NCBI RefSeq assembly: GCF_014193285.1 | Contig: NZ_JACHZE010000002.1 | Coordinates: forward strand, 555,559 to 619,558 | Direction of reading: 5' to 3' | DNA: 64,000 nt | Source of the DNA: Atlantibacter sp. RC6 | Lineage (GTDB): Bacteria > Pseudomonadota > Gammaproteobacteria > Enterobacterales > Enterobacteriaceae | Shown here: positions 40,166-50,903 of the stretch, in pieces | How positions within the stretch are numbered: position 1 is the stretch's first letter | Layout of the letters: every line of letters starts with the position of its first letter | Made by a program: the position numbers and the translations under genes | The notes under the pieces: model-generated | What the model saw: the letters and a program-made list of their open reading frames with translations, nothing else | Database searches by the model: none | Told to the model about the DNA's origin: nothing

Positions 40166-42265
40166 TCAGCGGAAGTTAACGCTGCGATCGCTGGTCATGC
40201 TGTAGAGATCAAACTTGCGTCCCAGCATCTGCCCGCCGTCGCGGGTGAGCGGCGTCCAGCCGATGGCCGCGCGGCTGCGGGTCGGGCCCGACGAGAACAG
40301 ATCAAGTGGAACGGAGACGTACACCCCTTTCGTGAAATCCCCTTCCCCGTATTCATCCGGCGATACGTTGGTAAGGGTCGCGTAGCCGCCCACCACCACG
40401 CCGCTGTCGAAGCGTTTGGAGACTTCCAGCGTGCCGCCCTTATCCCCGGCCAGATACTGCCCGACACTGGCTTTGATCAGCACATCCTGGGCAAACGGCG
40501 GCGTCCAGTACGCCGAAAGGTGCCCGGTTTTTACGCTGTAATCGGTGAATTTCATCATGTCCTGCGCACTGCGCCAGTCACGCTGTTTCACATAGTTGGC
40601 ATCCAGGCCAAAGGCCCAGTTGCTGTCTACCGGGCGATACAGCACTTCCGCCCCCGCGCCGCCGTACATGGTTTCCAGATAGCCGCCGTAAACCTGGCCG
40701 TAAAAACCGTTGCCGAAATACTGGAAGTAGTTGGCTTGCAGGTTATTTACATAGACATCGTTTTCTACGTAATCACGCACGTGGGTGCGTACCCGTGGCA
40801 GCGAGGAATCCTGCGGCGGATTGGTGTAGTTGAATTTGTCGTAGTTATTGGCGATGTTGGCGAACAGGCTACCGGTGGTCAGCAGATGGTCGGTGACCCA
40901 CCAGTCGGCGGTCCCCATCACGCCCACCTGGTACATATAAAAACTTTCCGGCCCGCCGATGGACTGATTCAACACCGGGTCGAGATGGAAGCTGAAGCGC
41001 GACGGCTCGATATACCAGCCCTGCTCCGGGTTCTCCAGGGTGACCGGTTCGATGCGTTTCTGCGCCAGCGCGGTTTCCTGGCCTAAAGGCTCGCCTTCCA
41101 GATGGCGCTTCAGGCTGGCGACGTCGGTTTCGGTGGTGACTTGCGGCATTTTGGCGCGCGTCTCGGTGACGCGGATGGTGCGGATGCCTTCAGGCAGATC
41201 GTTCATGATAATTCGGTTAGCGCGCTCAATCCCTTCCCGGGAGTCGCGGTATTTTACCTGCTCGCCGGTGACGTACAGCGTGTCGCCCTGGGTCTGGAGT
41301 TGCGGATCGTTCAGCCCGGCGTTGTATTTCAGCAGCGTCAGCTGGTTAGCCGCCACGCTGTGCTGGATAATCGCTTCCTGCGGCTCCGGCTGGTATTCCG
41401 GGCGGCGGTTATCGTTATAGCGCGGACGCAGGTCGTTGAAATTGGTGCGCAGAGTCACGCCGAACATAAAGGTGTTGCCGCGCTCATAGCTCAGGTTAAC
41501 GTCGGCCCAATCGGTGGCACGATAAATAGCGCCGACGTTAAACTTGCTTTTCTGCTCAATCTTCCCGGCAAAATCCTGGGTGTAGTTGTTGCCTTCATAC
41601 TCCAGCTTCAGGCGCAGCGGTTGCCACGGCGTCTGGTATTCCACCCCGCCGAACAGCGACGCCGGGCCGCGGAACATCTGGCCCGCATCCACAGAGCCGG
41701 CTTTGTTATAGCTGTTATCGCGCGCGCAATATTTGTCGCTGTACGAACAGAACGGGTTTTTGACGTTGCCGCTGGTGCCCAGGTAGCCCCAGCCTAATCC
41801 CAGCGAGAAATCGAACGGCCCCCATGCTTTATTCGCCACGATGTATTCGGCATCGAACAGCCCGGTGCCGCCGATATCCCGCGCGCCGACGGCAACCTGC
41901 GGCATCCAGTAGCTCTCTTCCCAAAGCCGCAGTTTGAGGTCGAAGGCTTTATCTTTGTAAGTTTGATCGCCAGAAAACGCCTCGACGCTGCTGTAGCGCC
42001 GGGTGCGCGCATCGGTATAGCGCAGTGTGGTTTCCAGCCACGGGAACAGTTGCACCGAGGCGGAGTAATAGCGGTATTGATCGTTATCGCGGTAATTGAG
42101 GCTCAGTTCGCCTTCGCGCGCCATCCGCGCCGTGGGCGTTTGCATCAGGCCCACGCCGCCGAAATCCGATTGCGACGGGCCAACCGGCGCAGGCAAGGTT
42201 TCCGCATGGCACGCCGACGCCACGGCCAGCGCCACGAGGCTATACAGGTAGCGTTTTTTTATCAT
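40166..42265 (-). CDS. yjbH: Outer-membrane exopolysaccharide protein YjbH
   Basis: The protein has 699 residues, against 698 in E. coli. It belongs to the YjbH/GfcD family (DUF940) of large outer-membrane beta barrels used for export of a polysaccharide. A signal peptide ([16 protein letters not shown]) precedes [20 protein letters not shown]. The mature protein is rich in alternating aromatic strands and ends [12 protein letters not shown] Cys in the signal region is not in a clear lipobox. It is last in yjbEFGH, overlapping yjbG by 4 bp (ATGA). In E. coli the operon is Rcs-controlled. Confidence 0.95.
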   Translation of the reverse strand: MIKKRYLYSLVALAVASACHAETLPAPVGPSQSDFGGVGLMQTPTARMAREGELSLNYRDNDQYRYYSASVQLFPWLETTLRYTDARTRRYSSVEAFSGDQTYKDKAFDLKLRLWEESYWMPQVAVGARDIGGTGLFDAEYIVANKAWGPFDFSLGLGWGYLGTSGNVKNPFCSYSDKYCARDNSYNKAGSVDAGQMFRGPASLFGGVEYQTPWQPLRLKLEYEGNNYTQDFAGKIEQKSKFNVGAIYRATDWADVNLSYERGNTFMFGVTLRTNFNDLRPRYNDNRRPEYQPEPQEAIIQHSVAANQLTLLKYNAGLNDPQLQTQGDTLYVTGEQVKYRDSREGIERANRIIMNDLPEGIRTIRVTETRAKMPQVTTETDVASLKRHLEGEPLGQETALAQKRIEPVTLENPEQGWYIEPSRFSFHLDPVLNQSIGGPESFYMYQVGVMGTADWWVTDHLLTTGSLFANIANNYDKFNYTNPPQDSSLPRVRTHVRDYVENDVYVNNLQANYFQYFGNGFYGQVYGGYLETMYGGAGAEVLYRPVDSNWAFGLDANYVKQRDWRSAQDMMKFTDYSVKTGHLSAYWTPPFAQDVLIKASVGQYLAGDKGGTLEVSKRFDSGVVVGGYATLTNVSPDEYGEGDFTKGVYVSVPLDLFSSGPTRSRAAIGWTPLTRDGGQMLGRKFDLYSMTSDRSVNFR

Positions 42266-42999
42266 TGCGGTATCCGATGCGTCAGGGAATGGACAAGTTG
42301 CGCGTTAAGGTCGTCATAAGCGGAGGAAAACAGCCGTTCTGAAAACCCAACCAGGATGGCGCTGCCCGGCATGGGCTCAACGTGGCGTTTGTTCCAGTAC
42401 GCCACCGGCGCTTTTTGCACCCGACCATCCGGATAAATAACCCAGGCGTAACTGCGCTCCGCCCCGCTAAGTAACGCGGTTTCGTCGAGATATTCCGCCA
42501 CGCTTTTACCCGGCGTAAACGGCCTGTTCCCCGCGCCGCTCACCAGGCCGTACAGCGTTACATGGTCAGGCATCTTCCCGGCCCACAGGGTGTAATCGCC
42601 GGCCAGTGGTTTATTGGCGGCGGTGCTGACCCTCAGCACATCAGGATCGAGATCGACAAACTGACGGTCTGTGACCTTAAGCGCCGCCATTTGCTGTTGA
42701 AGCTGGCGAATGGCGGCGGCGTCCTCACCTGACTCCTGCGCGGCGAGAGCGGCCAGCCGGGTGAGCAACTGCTGGTGGCGCGCCTGTTCATCGCGGGTTT
42801 TCCCCGTGACGCCAATCACGGCCCCTGGCCACCAACTGTGCGCCAGCGCGGGTTGAGTCACCACATCGGATAAGCGTTGGGCATCCTGAATATTCAGCGT
42901 TTCGTTGCTGTCGGTACGATGTACCGTTACCGTGCCCGCGGCGTGGAGGGTCTGGCTTAACAGACTCAGCATCAGGACGGTGAAAGGAAGCATTCTCAT
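42262..42999 (-). CDS. yjbG: GfcC-family capsule/exopolysaccharide protein YjbG
   Basis: The 245-residue periplasmic protein has a signal peptide ([17 protein letters not shown]) followed by [16 protein letters not shown]. The GfcC family has two beta-grasp domains like those of the polysaccharide exporter Wza but lacks the membrane part. Between them lies a helical stretch at about 70-105 (QHQ-rich, [20 protein letters not shown]). It overlaps both neighbours by 4 bp (ATGA), so translation of yjbFGH is coupled. Confidence 0.94.
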   Translation of the reverse strand: MRMLPFTVLMLSLLSQTLHAAGTVTVHRTDSNETLNIQDAQRLSDVVTQPALAHSWWPGAVIGVTGKTRDEQARHQQLLTRLAALAAQESGEDAAAIRQLQQQMAALKVTDRQFVDLDPDVLRVSTAANKPLAGDYTLWAGKMPDHVTLYGLVSGAGNRPFTPGKSVAEYLDETALLSGAERSYAWVIYPDGRVQKAPVAYWNKRHVEPMPGSAILVGFSERLFSSAYDDLNAQLVHSLTHRIPQ

Positions 43000-43634
43000 G
43001 ATTTCGCCGCCTTGATAAGTTGCGTGGTGACCGGGTAATAATCGGCCCCGAGCGTCTGTTCAGAGCGGCGGATTTGCCCGTCGCTGTCGATCCAGTAGCG
43101 GTTGGTCCAGCTTGCACGATCGGTGGTTACCGTTTCTTCCAGTACCCGAACGGCGGTGATGTCGCCGCCGGTTTTCAGGCTGTCGCTGCCCTGCCAGTGA
43201 AACTGCGAGCGGGCAGTGGCGTAACGCACCTGCTGATGCTCGGTCCAGCCCATCACCCGCGTCCAGCCTGCGCCATCGCGGATCTGCCCCGGCGCTTTCA
43301 GCGGATCGGCGTCCAGATTGCCCACCTGGAGCAGGTTATCGCCCAGGCCGGTGGTTTTAATCAGCCGCCCGTGTTGAGTAATTAATACCGCCTGGTCCTG
43401 CGTCACCCATTTCTGCTGCCCGTCTTCCGAGAAGGCGAGCACCACAAACAGCTGCGGGCCATGGTTGAGCGTCATGTACTGGCTGGCATAAGGCATATTA
43501 TGGATTTCGTCGTCAGTCAGATTGACGCCATCCCGCCCCGTCACATTGTTCCAGAGCGACTTACCCATACCGGTGAGATTGGCTGAGCAGGCCTGCAACA
43601 GCAGGCTCACTGTAATGATCGCGATTCGCTTCAC
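42996..43634 (-). CDS. yjbF: Exopolysaccharide-operon lipoprotein YjbF
   Basis: The product has 212 residues from a GTG at 43634, the length of E. coli YjbF, and GGGGAAGC stands 5 bp before it; an upstream in-frame GTG at 43661 is less likely. It is a predicted lipoprotein of the GfcB/YmcC family: the signal sequence RIAIITVSLLLQAC ends in a lipobox with the acylated Cys, followed by SANLTGMGKSLW. DDEIHNMPYASQYMTLN and YRYWIDSDGQ-like RYWIDSDGQIRRSEQ are conserved. It is probably anchored in the outer membrane. Confidence 0.93.
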   Translation of the reverse strand: MKRIAIITVSLLLQACSANLTGMGKSLWNNVTGRDGVNLTDDEIHNMPYASQYMTLNHGPQLFVVLAFSEDGQQKWVTQDQAVLITQHGRLIKTTGLGDNLLQVGNLDADPLKAPGQIRDGAGWTRVMGWTEHQQVRYATARSQFHWQGSDSLKTGGDITAVRVLEETVTTDRASWTNRYWIDSDGQIRRSEQTLGADYYPVTTQLIKAAKS

Positions 43635-43695
43635 GCGCTTCCCCAGGGTCAAAATAACCACACCGCAGTGTGGTTATGGTTAAACACCCGTTACA

Positions 43696-43941
43696 TTACT
43701 GGGTGGTACTGGTTGTAGTGGTTGTGGTGGTTCCGGTGTTTGAACCGTCGCCTCCGCCCGTTGCGGCAAGCGCCACACCGACTACCGAACCAACCGTACT
43801 GGCGCTGGTCGCAGTAGAAGAGCCTGCTGAGACCGATGTCGCGGCGCTACCCGCCGCTTCACCCACTTCCACCGGAGCGGCGAAAGCAGACGATGCGGCA
43901 AGCAGAGACACGGCAAATACGCCATAGGTTATTTTTTTCAT
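43696..43941 (-). CDS. yjbE: Small secreted protein YjbE
   Basis: This 81-residue protein has a signal peptide ([15 protein letters not shown]) and an Ala/Ser/Thr/Gly-only mature chain: [20 protein letters not shown], then GGGDGSNTG and a poly-Thr tail. It matches E. coli YjbE, the first gene of the exopolysaccharide operon, and related GfcA and YmcD. The low-complexity Thr tail suggests a glycosylation or interaction site, but no function is known. The start follows AAAGGAACCCGAT. A 61-bp gap separates it from yjbF. Confidence 0.92.
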   Translation of the reverse strand: MKKITYGVFAVSLLAASSAFAAPVEVGEAAGSAATSVSAGSSTATSASTVGSVVGVALAATGGGDGSNTGTTTTTTTSTTQ

Positions 43942-44255
43942 ATCGGGTTCCTTTCATTGAATGAATGGAGATTTGCCTGAACAACCAGGCGTGACCGAGT
44001 ATACCTAACCTGTTACAGGGAATTGGCGCGAGGGGGAAATAACCGGACGGCTTTCGGATAATTAAACGCGGTGGGAATTTTACGCAATCAGATAATATTT
44101 ATATCTATATAAATCAACATATTAAAACATAATCATTAAAATAATGCCTCCGGTAATTCCTAAAATAAGCCGACGAAAGGTGTCTGCTATAAATTAATTT
44201 CAGATAAACCTCACGTGGCGATTTTTAAATACTCCCCGGACAACGGGATTAATCT
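43942..44255 (-). promoter_or_regulatory. yjbE upstream region with candidate promoter
   Basis: About 310 bp, increasingly AT-rich away from yjbE. On the minus strand TTGATT (44112-44117) and TATCTG (44089-44094) are 17 bp apart and could form a sigma-70 promoter. They are embedded in the palindromic ATTTATAT/ATATAAAT DNA. A TAGGAATTACC near 44150 resembles half an RcsAB box, which would fit Rcs control in E. coli, but the match is weak. Confidence 0.4.
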
Positions 44256-44286
44256 GATAAAAAAATGCCGGCGTTATGCCGGCATT
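44256..44286 (-). terminator. Rho-independent terminator of pgi
   Basis: On the minus strand the arms AATGCCGGC and GCCGGCATT enclose a 5-nt loop and are followed by TTTTTTTATC. It lies 18 bp after the pgi stop. Confidence 0.94.
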
Positions 44287-44303
44287 ATTAACAGGACGGG
44301 TAA

Positions 44304-45953
<1,650 letters not shown>

Positions 45954-46289
45954 AGCAATACTCATGTGGATTTGAAAAATGTGACTGCCGTCGATTGTAG
46001 CGCTACTCCAGGCAATTGCGATGACTTTTATGGCCTGCCCGTATTACTCGACGGCTACGCCGCCGTCAGATTGTTGAATTGAGCGTCCCGGCAAAGTATA
46101 GCGGTTATAAGTTATTTTCCTGGACCCTCCCGGAACATGAAAAATCCCCATAATCCCAGCGTTGACAAGGGCCCGGTGGAAACTTTATTTATAAAAGCGA
46201 ACGTTAAAAAATCATTACTTAGCATTCCCAAAGCAAACGACCCAACGCAACTACAACGTGAAAGGCGAAGGGAATCACACGAGGTAGTT
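45954..46289 (+). promoter_or_regulatory. pgi/lysC divergent region; lysC promoter, no recognisable lysine riboswitch
   Basis: In E. coli most of the lysC leader is a lysine riboswitch of nearly 200 nt. Here I do not find its conserved blocks (the GAGGNGC junction, the CCGAGG-type loop or the GGGGCTGA-type helix). A promoter-like TTGACA (46162-46167) with TTATTT or TATTTA 17-18 bp on would leave a leader of about 90 nt. The ribosome-site context ACACGAGGTAGTTATGTC is like E. coli. A GACGGC/GCCGTC inverted repeat lies at 46051-46068, on the pgi side. An in-frame ATG at 46137 could in principle extend LysC by 51 residues but is not favoured. Confidence 0.6.
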
Positions 46290-47651
46290 ATGTCATATTC
46301 AGCTTCATCGATGGTCGTCGCAAAATTCGGCGGCACCAGCGTCGCCAGCTTCGACGCCATGAACCGCAGCGCCGATGTGGTGCTTTCCGATCCCAACGTG
46401 CGCCTGGTGGTGCTTTCCGCCTCTGCGGGCGTGACCAATCTGCTGGTTGCGCTGGCCGAAGGCCTGGAAGCCACTGAACGCTTCGTGAAGTTGGATGCTA
46501 TCCGCAAAATTCAGCACGACATTTTAGGCCACCTGGCGAATCCGCAGGTGATCCGCGAAGAGATCGACCGCCTGCTGGAAAATATCACCACCCTGGCGGA
46601 AGCCGCCTCGCTGGCGACCTCCAATGCCCTGACCGACGAACTGGTCAGCCACGGCGAACTGATGTCCACCCTGCTGTTTGTGGAGATCCTGCGCGAGCGC
46701 GGCGTGGTGGCCCAGTGGTTTGACGTGCGTAAAGTGATGCGCACCAGCGACCGCTTTGGCCGCGCCGAGCCGGACGTGAGCGCCCTTGCCGAGCTGAGCA
46801 CCCTGCAACTGGCTCCGCGTCTGGCGGAAGGGCTGGTCATTACCCAGGGCTTTATCGGCAGTGAATCCAAAGGCCGCACCACCACCCTGGGCCGTGGCGG
46901 CAGCGACTATACCGCCGCGCTGCTGGGCGAAGCGTTAAAAGCCAGCCGCGTGGATATCTGGACCGATGTGCCTGGCATCTACACTACCGATCCGCGCGTG
47001 GTGCCCGCCGCGAAACGCATCGATGAAATCGCTTTTGAAGAAGCCGCTGAAATGGCGACGTTTGGCGCGAAAGTGCTGCATCCGGCGACCCTACTGCCTG
47101 CGGTGCGCAGCGATATTCCGGTGTTTGTCGGCTCCAGCAAAGATCCGCAAGCGGGCGGTACCCTGGTGTGCAATCAAACGGATAATCCGCCGCTGTTCCG
47201 TGCGCTGGCGCTGCGCCGCAAACAAACCCTGCTGACGCTGCACAGCCTGAACATGCTGCACTCACGCGGCTTCCTGGCTGAGGTGTTCAGCATCCTGGCG
47301 CGCCATAATATCTCGGTGGATTTGATTACCACGTCTGAAGTGAGCGTGGCGCTGACGCTGGATACGACGGGCTCTACCTCCACCGGCGATACCCTGCTGA
47401 CTCAGGCGCTGTTGACCGAACTCTCTTCTCTGTGCCGCGTGGAAGTCGAGCAGGACCTGGCGCTGGTGGCGCTGATCGGCAACAACCTGTCGAAAGCCTG
47501 TGGCGTGGGTAAAGAGGTGTTCGGCGTGCTGGAGCCGTTTAACATCCGCATGATTTGCTATGGCGCATCCAGCTATAACCTGTGCTTCCTGGTGCCGGGC
47601 AGCGACGCGGAACAAGTCGTCCAGAAACTGCATCACAATTTATTCGAGTGA
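46290..47651 (+). CDS. lysC: Lysine-sensitive aspartokinase III LysC
   Basis: LysC phosphorylates aspartate, the first step to lysine, threonine and methionine, and is inhibited by lysine. It has 453 residues, against 449 in E. coli, the extra being N-terminal (MSYSASSMVVAKFGGTSVAS, where E. coli has MSEIVVSKFGG). The kinase domain shows KFGGTS, TTLGRGGSDYTAALL and the substrate-site region FVEILRERG. Two ACT domains follow from about residue 300 (TLHSLNMLHSRGFLAEVF). The start is supported by GAGGTAGTT. Its leader appears to lack a lysine riboswitch. A T-less stem-loop follows at 47662-47691. Confidence 0.96.
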   Translation: MSYSASSMVVAKFGGTSVASFDAMNRSADVVLSDPNVRLVVLSASAGVTNLLVALAEGLEATERFVKLDAIRKIQHDILGHLANPQVIREEIDRLLENITTLAEAASLATSNALTDELVSHGELMSTLLFVEILRERGVVAQWFDVRKVMRTSDRFGRAEPDVSALAELSTLQLAPRLAEGLVITQGFIGSESKGRTTTLGRGGSDYTAALLGEALKASRVDIWTDVPGIYTTDPRVVPAAKRIDEIAFEEAAEMATFGAKVLHPATLLPAVRSDIPVFVGSSKDPQAGGTLVCNQTDNPPLFRALALRRKQTLLTLHSLNMLHSRGFLAEVFSILARHNISVDLITTSEVSVALTLDTTGSTSTGDTLLTQALLTELSSLCRVEVEQDLALVALIGNNLSKACGVGKEVFGVLEPFNIRMICYGASSYNLCFLVPGSDAEQVVQKLHHNLFE

Positions 47652-47661
47652 TTCGGCGTTT

Positions 47662-47691
47662 CCCTTCTGGGGCGTTACGGCCTCAGAAGGG
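47662..47691 (+). repeat. Stem-loop after lysC
   Basis: The arms CCCTTCTG and CAGAAGGG lie 11 bp after the lysC stop, with a GGC/GCC-bearing loop of 14 nt. There is no T-run, so intrinsic termination is uncertain. Confidence 0.6.
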
Positions 47692-47840
47692 GTAGATGAC
47701 CATAATTCAATTGAATAAAACCTCCCCACACGATACACAATACTTATGGCTCTCGTTCGGGCCTTTTCCCCGACAGCGATAACGCACCGCCGCGATCACA
47801 GCGGCAGGGGAACACACCAACACACTTAAAGGAAAACAAC

Positions 47841-48788
47841 ATGCTGGCATTACTGACGCGGCTGTTCCCGCTGTGGGCGCTGCTGCTTTCGGTTATCGCG
47901 TATTACACGCCCTCCACCTTCACGCCGATTGGTCCCTGGGTCGCTACTCTGCTGATGCTGATTATGTTTGGCATGGGCGTGCATCTGAAACTCGACGATT
48001 TTAAACGGGTGCTATCGCGCCCTGCGCCGGTGGCCGCCGGGATTTTCCTGCACTATCTGGTGATGCCGCTCGCGGCGTGGCTGCTGGCAATGTTGTTCAA
48101 AATGCCGCCCGATCTTTCCGCCGGGATGGTGCTGGTGGGCAGCGTGGCCAGCGGCACTGCGTCAAACGTGATGATTTATCTGGCGAAAGGCGATGTGGCG
48201 CTGTCCGTCACCATTTCTTCCGTTTCTACGCTGGTGGGCGTGGTCGCTACGCCGCTGCTGACCCGCCTGTATGTGGATGCGCATATTCAGGTCGACGTCA
48301 TGGGGATGCTGCTAAGCATTCTGCAGATTGTGGTGATCCCGATTGGCCTGGGTCTGATTGTCCATCATCTGTTCCCCCGGCTGGTGAAAGCCGTGGAGCC
48401 TTACCTGCCTGCGTTTTCGATGGTGTGTATTCTGGCGATTATCAGCGCCGTGGTGGCAGGTTCCGCCGCGCATATCGCCTCGGTCGGCCTGGTGGTGATA
48501 GTGGCGGTGATCCTGCATAACACCATCGGTTTGCTGGGTGGCTACTGGGGCGGACGCCTGTTTGGTTTCGACGAATCCACCTGCCGCACCCTGGCGATTG
48601 AAGTCGGGATGCAGAACTCCGGCCTCGCCGCCGCGCTGGGGAAAATCTATTTTTCCCCGCTCGCAGCGCTGCCGGGCGCGCTGTTTTCGGTATGGCACAA
48701 CCTGTCGGGCTCGCTGCTGGCGGGTTACTGGTCAGGCAAACCGGTTGACGGCACGCCCGCTAAGCGCCTGAAAAAGCGCAAAGCCTGA
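47841..48788 (+). CDS. panS: Pantothenate/ketopantoate transporter PanS (bile acid:sodium symporter family)
   Basis: The protein has 315 residues and about ten helices of the BASS/SBF fold. It shows [19 protein letters not shown] after the second helix and the Na+-site region [19 protein letters not shown]. Salmonella PanS at this locus was shown genetically to import ketopantoate and other coenzyme-A precursors, with Na+ coupling expected from the family. The start follows AAGGAAAACAAC. It sits between lysC and yjbD and has its own terminator. Substrate assignment is by homology and position. Confidence 0.85.
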   Translation: MLALLTRLFPLWALLLSVIAYYTPSTFTPIGPWVATLLMLIMFGMGVHLKLDDFKRVLSRPAPVAAGIFLHYLVMPLAAWLLAMLFKMPPDLSAGMVLVGSVASGTASNVMIYLAKGDVALSVTISSVSTLVGVVATPLLTRLYVDAHIQVDVMGMLLSILQIVVIPIGLGLIVHHLFPRLVKAVEPYLPAFSMVCILAIISAVVAGSAAHIASVGLVVIVAVILHNTIGLLGGYWGGRLFGFDESTCRTLAIEVGMQNSGLAAALGKIYFSPLAALPGALFSVWHNLSGSLLAGYWSGKPVDGTPAKRLKKRKA

Positions 48789-48794
48789 ACAATT

Positions 48795-48820
48795 CAGCCC
48801 GCTCGCCGGGCTGTTTTTTT
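48795..48820 (+). terminator. Rho-independent terminator of panS
   Basis: The arms CAGCCCG and CGGGCTG with a 5-nt loop are followed by seven T residues, 6 bp after the panS stop. Confidence 0.93.
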
Positions 48821-48893
48821 ATCGGCTCGCGGATTGTGGCAAACGCCTGGGGGCAGTAGTCTACAGAGAGACTCCCGGATCGAGAGGTTTACC

Positions 48894-49166
48894 ATGGCAA
48901 CACCCCGACTGACCCAAAAAGAGATGACCGAAAGCGAGCAGCGCGAACTGAAAACCCTGCTCGACCGCGCCAGAATCGCCCACGGCAGACCGCTGACCAA
49001 TTCAGAAACCAACCACGTCAAAAAAGAGTACATCGACAAGCTGATGGCCGAACGTGAAAAAGCAGCCAAACAGGCGCGAGCCATTAAGAAAAAGCAGGCG
49101 CTAAAACCCGATACCATCAGCACCTTTTCCTGGAGCGCCAACACCCCTACCCGCGGCAAACGCTAA
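48894..49166 (+). CDS. yjbD: DUF3811-family protein YjbD
   Basis: The 90-residue basic, helical protein matches E. coli YjbD: MATPRLTQKEMTESEQRELK at the start and FSWSANTPTRGKR at the end. The middle is a Lys/Arg/Glu-rich helix (KKEYIDKLMAEREKAAKQAR), suggesting nucleic-acid or ribosome binding, but no function is known. I chose the ATG at 48894 over an ATG 20 codons earlier because of the E. coli match, with GAGAGGTTTACC before it. Its stop directly abuts the stop of the convergent rluF. Confidence 0.9.
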   Translation: MATPRLTQKEMTESEQRELKTLLDRARIAHGRPLTNSETNHVKKEYIDKLMAEREKAAKQARAIKKKQALKPDTISTFSWSANTPTRGKR

Positions 49167-50042
49167 CTAGCGGCCCTTCTTCTTACGGCCCGGCTGCGTA
49201 AAGCGCTTACGCTGCCCAAGCTCTGCCGGGGTTTTCGCGCCGCTCTTATTGGCGGGTTTCGCCGCCAGGCTTTTGGCAGGGGCGGCTTTCGGTTTTGCTT
49301 TCTTCGCCGGTTTGGCTTCCGAGGAGGAGTTCTCAATCAGCTTAAACAGCTCGATTAACTCGTCGTCGGTTAAATCGCGCCACTCTCCCGGCGGCAACCC
49401 TTTCAGGCTGACGTTCATGATGCGCACACGCTCAAGTTTTGTGACTTCAAAACCAAAGTGCTCGCACATGCGGCGGATCTGGCGGTTGAGCCCCTGAATC
49501 AGGGTGATGCGAAACACAAACGGCGCTTCGCGCTTCACTTTGCATTTTTTGGTTACCGTGCCCAGCATCGGCACACCCGCGCCCATACCGCGAATAAACT
49601 CGTCGGTGACCGGTTTATTCACCGTCACCAGATACTCTTTTTCGTGATCGTTTCCGGCGCGCAGGATTTTATTCACCAGGTCGCCGTGGTTAGTCAGGAA
49701 GATCAGCCCCTGGGAGTCTTTATCCAGCCGGCCAATCGGGAAGATGCGGGTGCTGTGGTTAACGAAATCAACGATGTTGTCTTTCTCGCCGTCCTCGGTG
49801 GTGCTCACCACGCCGACGGGTTTGTTGAGCGCGATAAACACCAGATCTTCTTCATTGCGCGGCTCAATCAACTGCCCATTCACTTTTACCACGTCTCCGG
49901 CAACAACCTGATCGCCAATCCCGGCGCGCTTACCGTTGATAAAAACGTTTCCCTGTTCGATATAGCGATCGGCTTCGCGACGCGAGCAGATACCGCTCTC
50001 GCTGATGTATTTATTAAGACGGGTTGATGAATTTGGCAGCAT
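49167..50042 (-). CDS. rluF: 23S rRNA pseudouridine(2604) synthase RluF
   Basis: RluF makes pseudouridine at position 2604 of 23S rRNA and modifies tRNA-Tyr position 35 in E. coli. It has 291 residues. An S4 RNA-binding domain covers about 7-65 ([20 protein letters not shown]). The RsuA-type catalytic domain holds the essential Asp107 in [10 protein letters not shown] and continues with [12 protein letters not shown] basic, Lys/Ala/Pro-rich tail from about residue 240 ([19 protein letters not shown]) is probably disordered and RNA-binding. The start follows GGAGGAACC. It is convergent with yjbD and is followed upstream by ccdAB. Confidence 0.96.
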   Translation of the reverse strand: MLPNSSTRLNKYISESGICSRREADRYIEQGNVFINGKRAGIGDQVVAGDVVKVNGQLIEPRNEEDLVFIALNKPVGVVSTTEDGEKDNIVDFVNHSTRIFPIGRLDKDSQGLIFLTNHGDLVNKILRAGNDHEKEYLVTVNKPVTDEFIRGMGAGVPMLGTVTKKCKVKREAPFVFRITLIQGLNRQIRRMCEHFGFEVTKLERVRIMNVSLKGLPPGEWRDLTDDELIELFKLIENSSSEAKPAKKAKPKAAPAKSLAAKPANKSGAKTPAELGQRKRFTQPGRKKKGR

Positions 50043-50140
50043 GGTTCCTCCGAAAAAAACGGACTATACCTTACCTGACGTCAGTTTCGTACAGCGAGAA
50101 TCACATCTCAGGCTTGATGGACGTGGCCGATAAAGTGGGT

Positions 50141-50458
50141 TTAATAGCCGTTCAGCAAAAATTCAACGGCATCACGTAACACAGAGCGGTAATGGCTAAG
50201 ATCGGCAACCGCGTCACCCACCTCTTTTGCCGGAAGCCCAGCCATCATATGCGTCATGGCAATATATTGCTGACCCGCAATCGAGACTACCGGGCATATC
50301 TTCGCTGGTGGAGACGAGGCATTGAGCCGGGCGAGTTCAATAACGGGAATGACCAGCACATGCTTCAGAACGTTCGCCACGGGATGCTGCATGGCAATCA
50401 AAAAAGGATAAACCTCCTGCCCTGCGCCCCGGTTTTGATACGCGACGTATTGATCCAT
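50141..50458 (-). CDS. ccdB: CcdB-family toxin (gyrase-targeting type)
   Basis: The protein has 105 residues, near the 101 of F-plasmid CcdB, and keeps the family framework: an N-terminal MDQYVAYQNRG strand, the VIPVIEL and CPVVSIAGQQYIAMTHMMAG strands, and VADLSHYRSVLRDAVEFLL as the C-terminal helix. CcdB poisons DNA gyrase. In F CcdB the last residues Trp-Gly-Ile are needed for poisoning; here the end is Asn-Gly-Tyr, so activity may be altered. The start overlaps the ccdA stop by one base (TGATG), typical of a coupled antitoxin-toxin pair. It lies between yjbB and rluF, where E. coli has pepE. Confidence 0.88.
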   Translation of the reverse strand: MDQYVAYQNRGAGQEVYPFLIAMQHPVANVLKHVLVIPVIELARLNASSPPAKICPVVSIAGQQYIAMTHMMAGLPAKEVGDAVADLSHYRSVLRDAVEFLLNGY

Positions 50459-50694
50459 CAGAACGTCCTTTGAAAATCACTGAACGAACCGTTGTCGTCC
50501 ACCATCTGGTTGAGCGCGTCGATAGATTGCTGGTTCTCTTGCAGCCACGTGCGGCGTTGGTTTTCGCGAAACTTCTCAAGCAACGCCTCCGTCAGCAAGG
50601 CGGAAAGATTGATGTTTTGCTTCCTGGCTTCGTCAAGCAGATCTGGCGCTAAAGAAACATTTACCGATTTTTTTGTGGCCGCTGAAGCGCGCAT
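50458..50694 (-). CDS. ccdA: CcdA-family antitoxin
   Basis: The protein has 78 residues from the ATG at 50694, preceded by GGGGGTTATC; more upstream in-frame ATGs are not needed. An N-terminal ribbon-helix-helix at about 9-45 (KSVNVSLAPDLLDEARKQNI) should dimerise and bind its own promoter. The C-terminal tail (NQMVDDNGSFSDFQRTF) resembles the disordered part of F-plasmid CcdA that wraps CcdB. It is first in the ccdAB operon. Its operator was not identified in the 209 bp upstream. Confidence 0.9.
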   Translation of the reverse strand: MRASAATKKSVNVSLAPDLLDEARKQNINLSALLTEALLEKFRENQRRTWLQENQQSIDALNQMVDDNGSFSDFQRTF

Positions 50695-50856
50695 GATAAC
50701 CCCCATTGGAATGCGCATGAAGTGCCTCAGTGTATGAGAATAACCGATCATTTTCTAGCCTCTGCGTTGCGATGTTTCGCCAGACGGTAACGCGCTCAGG
50801 CTGGCTTTTCATCCACGAAATGTAAAAGTTTCGCGCGGCTTTCCAGCGTATTTAAG

Positions 50857-50885
50857 CAACAACCCCGCCTGACGCGGGGTTGTTG
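50857..50885. terminator. Strong stem-loop between yjbB and ccdA
   Basis: The perfect 12-bp arms CAACAACCCCGC and GCGGGGTTGTTG enclose a 5-nt loop. It lies 19 bp after the yjbB stop. The flanks are not clearly T-rich on either strand, so it may need a partner such as Rho, or act as a 3' stabiliser. Confidence 0.65.
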
Positions 50886-50903
50886 AATCTGTCTCGCAAA
50901 ACG

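Noticed and set aside
43635..43661. Longer YjbF from GTG at 43661
   Set aside because: The GTG at 43634 has a better ribosome site and gives the E. coli length and a proper lipoprotein signal.
46137..46289. A 51-residue N-terminal extension of LysC
   Set aside because: The internal ATG at 46290 has a GAGG ribosome site and matches E. coli; the extension crosses the likely promoter and has no recognisable domain.
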